A stretch of DNA of 64,000 nucleotides from contig NZ_JALIQP010000005.1 of assembly GCF_023566055.1 (NCBI RefSeq), forward strand, positions 124,001 through 188,000, written 5' to 3'. A program made the translations under genes and the position numbers. The DNA is from Halosolutus amylolyticus. Its GTDB lineage: Archaea > Halobacteriota > Halobacteria > Halobacteriales > Natrialbaceae. The first letter of the stretch is position 1. The number at the start of each line of letters is the position of its first letter. Shown one piece after another: positions 60,141-64,000 of this stretch. The notes beneath the pieces were generated by a model that made no database searches, was not told where the DNA came from, and saw only the letters and a program-made list of their open reading frames with translations.

Positions 60141-60281
60141 ACCGACACGTATCAGCCAGGCATAACAAACGTTCCGGTGGAAAGGGGAGCGATCAACGAC
60201 GCTGTGGCAATAGGCCTGGTACGGCGACGCCGTAGCGGTGGAGCCGGCACCACGACGCCGTAGGAGTAGGCCGGTGACCGA

Positions 60282-60572
60282 CTACGCCGCGCCGCCAGCG
60301 ACCGGCGGGAACACCGACACGACGTCGCCCTCGTCCAGCACCGTCGCCGGGCCCGCCATGTGGACCACGTTGCGCCCGTTCTTGAGCACGCTCAACTGTG
60401 GCCGGATCGCGTCGCCGTCCTCCGTCAACAGTCGCCCCTCGAGGCCCTCGTACTCGTCCTCGAGGGCCTCGAGAACGTCTCCGACGGTCGCGTCGTCCGC
60501 GACCGTCCGACTGTGTTCTTTGGTACCGACGGCCTCGCGAAAGGTGGCGAAAAATCGAAGTTCGATCTCCAT
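60282..60572 (-). CDS. SAMP1/MoaD ubiquitin-like protein
   Basis: The 96-residue protein has the MoaD/ThiS beta-grasp pattern: MEIELRFFATFREAVGTKEH, then TVGDVLEALEDEY and LVNGRNV-like VLKNGRNVVHM. It ends VVSVFPPVAGGAA. MoaD carries the thiocarboxylate for molybdopterin synthesis, and its SAMP1 relatives are conjugated to proteins. The Gly-Gly is followed by Ala-Ala, so the functional C-terminus would need processing. It should supply pterin for the AOR and FDH enzymes in this window. Confidence 0.9.
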   Translation of the reverse strand: MEIELRFFATFREAVGTKEHSRTVADDATVGDVLEALEDEYEGLEGRLLTEDGDAIRPQLSVLKNGRNVVHMAGPATVLDEGDVVSVFPPVAGGAA

Positions 60573-60665
60573 ATCGGATCCTTGCCCCGTGACGACATAA
60601 ACGTAGGTCCGAAAGCGGATCGCGATCGAGGGGTGGACCAGCAGGACGACGCCTTCCCGATCGAC

Positions 60666-60750
60666 TCGTACGGGCTACTGGACGTCATTTCCAGTGCAAC
60701 CGCAGGGTGGTCGCGGTTGCACTGGTACATCGGTACGGCAGATCGTATCA
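60666..60750. repeat. Stop-codon palindrome, copy G (85 bp, core inverted)
   Basis: The left end is TCGTACGG and the right end TCGTATCA. The core arms are TCCAGTGCAACCGC and GCGGTTGCACTGG. The arms are in the same swapped order as copy F. The right end forms the TGA of the gene at 60748-61098. Confidence 0.88.
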
Positions 60751-61098
60751 GGTCGCCGACGCCGCGGGCGCGGAGGTGTACGTGACAGCGTCGACGTCCG
60801 CGTTCTCGAGCGCGTCGTCGATCGCGCTCGCGCCGACCTCGGATGCCGTGTCGGCGTCGTCGGCCTCGACAGTGACGGTCACGGTGAACGCGACCGTGAT
60901 CGTGTACGGGTCGAACGGGGCGGTCGGGTGTTCGTACACCTCGGCGTTCTCGATCGTCCAGTCGGCGATCCGTCCCTCGGATTCGAGCGATTCGAGATTT
61001 GCAGTCAGTTCGGCGGTAGCGGCGTCACAGGCGGTCGTGTCGGTTCCCTCGTGGAGCGTCACGAGCGTCGTCCCGTCGCGGGCGACGGCGTATTCCAT
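60748..61098 (-). CDS. Conserved haloarchaeal small protein of unknown function
   Basis: The 116-residue protein begins MEYAVARDGTTLVTLHEGTD, with later YTITVAFTVTVTVEADDADT and SAIDDALENADVDAVTYTS. A ferredoxin-like alpha/beta arrangement is plausible. There are no catalytic residues that I can identify. ATG 61098 was chosen over an ATG five codons upstream. The stop lies in palindrome copy G. Confidence 0.65.
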   Translation of the reverse strand: MEYAVARDGTTLVTLHEGTDTTACDAATAELTANLESLESEGRIADWTIENAEVYEHPTAPFDPYTITVAFTVTVTVEADDADTASEVGASAIDDALENADVDAVTYTSAPAASAT

Positions 61099-61206
61099 GT
61101 CCCTCTCTACCAAGTCCGGGGATTTGAACGCTTGGGCTGGGATTGCGGCCGCTTCGTGTCTCCAGCTTGGCCCCCTCCCGATCGTCCCGTTTCGGTTCGG
61201 CCGCGA

Positions 61207-61908
61207 TCAGGCTCGCTCTCGCCACCGCTGGCTCCGTGAGGCGACCACGTCCAGCCCCGGACTGTAGTAGGTGACCGGCTCCGAATCCGGTTGCCGGAAG
61301 CCGTTGGCCGTCAACAGGGTGTTCGTCTCGACGTCGGCGGCTGCCGGGTAGAGCGTCCACGGACCGTGATCGACCTCGGAATACCGGAGGATACCGTCGG
61401 AGGCCTCCGTGTAGAACCGGTATCGCTCGACGAGGTATCGTGCGAGCGGATCCTCGGGTGCCGAGAACGGGTCGCCGGTCGGCCAGTACGTGGCGTCGTA
61501 GTGGGCGGGACGCGCCCCAGGATGGCGTCGGCGACTCGAGAACTGCACCCGGCCGTCGTGCCAGTCGAGCGAGATGCGAGCGTAGTAGTACGGCAGGTGG
61601 TGGAACAGGCGCGCGCCGGTCACGCTCGCCAGTCCCTGCGCGTCCAGACTGAAGAAGTAAACCCCGGGTTCGCCGTCACAGGTGACGTACGTTCGCAAAT
61701 TGAGTTCGGGCAGTGGGATGCCCGCCCGGGCTGGAACTCCCCGCGGCCGAACGGCCACGTTCGTGAACGGAACCACCGAGAGCCAGCCGCTCCCGTCGTG
61801 TTCGTCGACGTCGAGCGCGTCGGGGAGGTGTGCGTCGATCACGCTCGCGTCGACCGGCCAGTTCTCGAACAGCAGGTGCCGCCAGCCCATCTCCAGCGGG
61901 AGGACCAT
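61207..61908 (-). CDS. DUF2071 (YqjF-like) family protein
   Basis: The 233-residue protein starts MVLPLEMGWRHLLFENWPVD and has the DUF2071 signatures: VIDAHLPDALDVDEHDGSGW, LSVVPFTNVAVRPRGVPA, ELNLRTYVTCDGEPGVYFFS and YYARISLDW. The family is of unknown function and resembles acetoacetate decarboxylase-like folds. It is downstream of the glycosyltransferase on the same strand with a 94-nt gap. Confidence 0.85.
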   Translation of the reverse strand: MVLPLEMGWRHLLFENWPVDASVIDAHLPDALDVDEHDGSGWLSVVPFTNVAVRPRGVPARAGIPLPELNLRTYVTCDGEPGVYFFSLDAQGLASVTGARLFHHLPYYYARISLDWHDGRVQFSSRRRHPGARPAHYDATYWPTGDPFSAPEDPLARYLVERYRFYTEASDGILRYSEVDHGPWTLYPAAADVETNTLLTANGFRQPDSEPVTYYSPGLDVVASRSQRWRERA

Positions 61909-62002
61909 AGCGACGACATGTCGGCCAGCGTAAAAAACGTGGTTCCTCTCGCTTCGCACTCGTCCCGGACGATCGACGGTGTCGGCCGATCGACTCGCCG
62001 TC

Positions 62003-63112
62003 TCACGGGTCCAGCGCGTCGTAGACCGTCGCCAGCTGTTTGAGGGAGTGTTCGACCGAGAGCATCGCGCGGCGCCGACGACAGAGATCCGAGAGCCGAT
62101 CGTTCTCCGAGAGTGCCCGGCGGATCGCCCAGCGGAACGCCGCCAGATCGCCGGGGTCGTACCGGTAGCCGGTCTCGCCATAAATGACGCTGTCGGTGAG
62201 CGCGCCCGCGTCGACCGCGACGACCGGCGTTCCGCAGGCAGTCGCCTCGAGCGCGACCAGCCCCTGGGTCTCGACCGGACTCGGGAAGACGAAGACGTCG
62301 AGGGCCGAGTAAAACGCGGGGAGGTCCTCGCGATCGAGAAAGCCGAGGAATCGAACGTCGGCGTCGGCGTCCGCGGCGTACGCTTCGAGGTCCTCGCGAG
62401 CGGGGCCGTCCCCGGCCAGGACGAACGTGTGGTCGGTTCCGTCGACCGCGTCGATCGCTTCTTCGATGTTCTTCTCGGGACTGTGCCGGCCGCTGTACCC
62501 TAACAGCGGTCCATCGGGAAGGTCGTAACGGTCCCGAAACGCCACCGCGTCGACAGGCCGGAAGAACTCGGTGTCGATGCCGTTCGAAACGACGCTCACG
62601 TCGACGTCGGCCCCGACGTGGTTCCGGAGGTGTCGTCGAGCGAACGAGGTCGGGGTGACGACGTGGTCGACGCGTTCGAAGAACGATCGCTCGTACGCCC
62701 GGCAGACGCGCTGGAGTTCGCCGACGAGCGGGTCGGGAACGTGCTGGTCGGCCCGATCGCCGAGCAGGGTGTGGTAGGAGGCGACGACCGGAACGTCGTG
62801 TTTGCGAGCGAACCGAAGTCCGGCGATGCCGACGGTAAACGGCGTGTGGAGGTGGACCACGTCGGACGCGGGAACGTCGTCGGGAACCGCCGGGAGGCCG
62901 AGCCGGTACTGTGAATACAACGGCGCGGGAACGCTCGGCAGCGCGTACTCTCCCTCTTCGGGCTCGTAGCCGTCCATCGCCGGGAAGACGACGGCCATCG
63001 AGTCCCGGCACCGGGGCCAGCGCTCGCGCCAGAGCGCCACCGTGTAGGAGACGCCGTTGATCGTCGGCAGGTAGAGGTCCGTAAAGGCGGTGACGGTCGA
63101 CGTTCTGGCCAT
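62003..63112 (-). CDS. GT4-type glycosyltransferase
   Basis: The 369-residue protein has the GT-B fold pattern. An N-terminal domain has the DLYLPTINGVSYTVAL start and a DVVHLHTPFTVG loop. The C-terminal domain has LGYSGRHSPEKNIEEAIDAV, LAGDGPAREDL and the nucleotide-sugar motif FVFPSPVETQGLVALEATACGTPVV. It transfers a sugar to a lipid or glycan; the acceptor cannot be read. ATG 63112 places the first strand at the usual position. Confidence 0.9.
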   Translation of the reverse strand: MARTSTVTAFTDLYLPTINGVSYTVALWRERWPRCRDSMAVVFPAMDGYEPEEGEYALPSVPAPLYSQYRLGLPAVPDDVPASDVVHLHTPFTVGIAGLRFARKHDVPVVASYHTLLGDRADQHVPDPLVGELQRVCRAYERSFFERVDHVVTPTSFARRHLRNHVGADVDVSVVSNGIDTEFFRPVDAVAFRDRYDLPDGPLLGYSGRHSPEKNIEEAIDAVDGTDHTFVLAGDGPAREDLEAYAADADADVRFLGFLDREDLPAFYSALDVFVFPSPVETQGLVALEATACGTPVVAVDAGALTDSVIYGETGYRYDPGDLAAFRWAIRRALSENDRLSDLCRRRRAMLSVEHSLKQLATVYDALDP

Positions 63113-63200
63113 CGATCGACGTTCCAACGGCATCCCCCAAACCGGTTCCGGAACCGACACGTCCACCGCGGAAGGGGACGTCTGCGGTGAAACCCCTGGG

Positions 63201-63286
63201 TCATACGGATTGCTGTACCGATGTCCCGGCGCAACCGCGATCCGGGCGGCGGTTGCGCCGGAACTGACTTCCAGTAAACCGTATCA
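63201..63286. repeat. Stop-codon palindrome, copy H (86 bp)
   Basis: Ends TCATACGG and CCGTATCA; core arms CCGGCGCAACCGC and GCGGTTGCGCCGG, near-identical to copy D. The right end forms the TGA of the gene at 63284-63769. Confidence 0.92.
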
Positions 63287-63769
63287 GTCGATCCGGAACG
63301 TCACGTCGTGGGTCGACAGCAGCGATCGCATCCGCTCGACGCCGCCCGTCGTGTCCCAGCCGTCGCCCCGGTAGTGTTTGAGCGGGTGCCGGAGCCACGA
63401 GTACTCGCGGTGAGCGAACACATCGATCGCGTCGGGCCCGTTCTCGAACAGCGCGACGTGGAGTTGCCACGTCGCGAGCGGCCGTTTCCGCCGGACCCAG
63501 CTTCCGGCCGAGAGCCGGCCGTCGCGATGGACCTTCAGCGACGCGATCGGTTCCGGTTCGAACGCCATCTCATCGAGGTCCGTCCGGAACTCGCGGAGTC
63601 CGTACTGGACGGTACCGACGTACTCGTCGGGATGCTGTACACACTGTGCGAACCCGCCGAGCGGTTCCTTGATGCGGTGGAGGGTCGGGAGCACGCGACG
63701 GCGGACGCGCGTCGTCAGGTCGACCGCGTTCGGGCGGTCGTCGTCGGGTCGATCGCTTCTCGTCGCCAC
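63284..63769 (-). CDS. Conserved haloarchaeal protein of unknown function (His-rich)
   Basis: The 161-residue protein is basic to neutral. It contains RIKEPLGGFAQCVQHPDEYV, YGLREFRTDLDEM, ASLKVHRDGRLSAGSWVRRK and HREYSWLRHPLKHYRG. Several His and Arg and one Cys could form a metal or nucleic-acid site, but I recognise no family. The GTG at 63769 was chosen because the frame upstream of it becomes low-complexity Arg-rich. The stop lies in palindrome copy H. Confidence 0.6.
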   Translation of the reverse strand: MATRSDRPDDDRPNAVDLTTRVRRRVLPTLHRIKEPLGGFAQCVQHPDEYVGTVQYGLREFRTDLDEMAFEPEPIASLKVHRDGRLSAGSWVRRKRPLATWQLHVALFENGPDAIDVFAHREYSWLRHPLKHYRGDGWDTTGGVERMRSLLSTHDVTFRID

Positions 63770-63828
63770 AGGAGAGCGTACCGCGAACGGGTGCAAAACC
63801 GTTGTGCTTCCGGTCGCGCAGGTCCGTG

Positions 63829-64000
63829 TCACAGATCCTGCAATCGGATTCCGTCCTCGACCAGGCGCTGGTTTCGCTCCCGCTCGAGGTGCTCGGCGAG
63901 GTCTTCGTGCTCGTAGAGCTGTGCGATCACGTCGGCGTACAGCGTCCGCCACGCGATCGCGTAGATCGGCGACTGGCCCCACGCGCGCAGTTCCGGCACG
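63829..64000 (-). CDS. C-terminal part of an unrecognised protein, truncated by the window end
   Basis: The open frame from the right window edge ends with GIRLQDL at the stop. The visible 56 residues (PELRAWGQSPIYAIAWRTLY, HEDLAEHLERERNQRLVEDG) are amphipathic helices rich in Glu and Arg. It lies 59 nt upstream of the next minus-strand gene, and the two may form an operon. Confidence 0.6.
   Translation of the reverse strand, partial: VPELRAWGQSPIYAIAWRTLYADVIAQLYEHEDLAEHLERERNQRLVEDGIRLQDL

Noticed and set aside
2042-63286. Palindromes read as CRISPR repeats
   Set aside because: The copies are scattered over 60 kb at gene ends, are self-complementary and have no regular spacers.

Overview
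This 64 kb window comes from a haloarchaeon. It is GC-rich, its proteins are very acidic, AT-rich TATA boxes sit about 27 nt before start codons (leaderless transcription), and it carries haloarchaeal hallmark families: CetZ, HalOD1, DUF7344-type winged helices, a Bat-type regulator, SAMP1/MoaD, RaSEA and F420 biosynthesis. Natrialbales is my guess for the order; I cannot prove it from sequence alone. I see no rRNA, tRNA or CRISPR array.

Layout. 1-5.4 kb: a truncated gene, a P-loop kinase, then four paralogous four-helix membrane proteins in a row. 5.6-8.3 kb: a Tat lipoprotein, a winged helix next to PspA, and an alpha/beta hydrolase. 8.4-13.6 kb: HerA and NurA (DNA end resection), with a DUF7344-like regulator and a small conserved protein between them, then a zinc ribbon. 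13.8-20.5 kb: phosphoglycerate mutase, a secreted Fn3-like repeat protein, a membrane histidine kinase and O-acetylhomoserine sulfhydrylase. 21-26.3 kb: TrkA with two RAM-domain proteins, an orphan E1-alpha dehydrogenase subunit, thymidylate kinase and an NDUFA9-like protein. 26.5-32.5 kb: CetZ with the F420 genes cofC, cofG and cofH, and an Hsp20 protein. 32.6-40.2 kb: the purine genes purC, purU, purS and purQ mixed with acetamidase, zinc-finger, HalOD1, SHOCT and rhodanese genes. 40.3-44.8 kb: a large multi-PAS/GAF kinase and an MFS transporter. 44.86-47.15 kb: an AT-rich inserted element. 47.2-64 kb: RaSEA, a LOV-type Bat regulator, aldehyde:ferredoxin oxidoreductase, a formate-dehydrogenase-like molybdoenzyme with nearby regulators, SAMP1/MoaD, a DUF2071 protein and a glycosyltransferase.

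Three things stand out. (1) A roughly 85-bp imperfect palindrome occurs eight times, plus one half copy. In seven of the eight full copies its end supplies the TGA stop codon of the neighbouring minus-strand gene. (2) The low-GC segment 44861-47150 has the architecture of a transposon: related inverted ends and a 10-bp direct repeat on both sides. It has no transposase and instead carries four small genes (Cys-rich membrane protein, DUF7344-like regulator, membrane protein, HalOD1). (3) Several GTG-started genes (purC, hsp20, purQ, MFS) are preceded by mini-ORFs that end in a GTGA overlap. At purC and hsp20 the predicted leaderless transcript starts at the mini-ORF, and at purC and purQ an inverted repeat covers or abuts the GTG.
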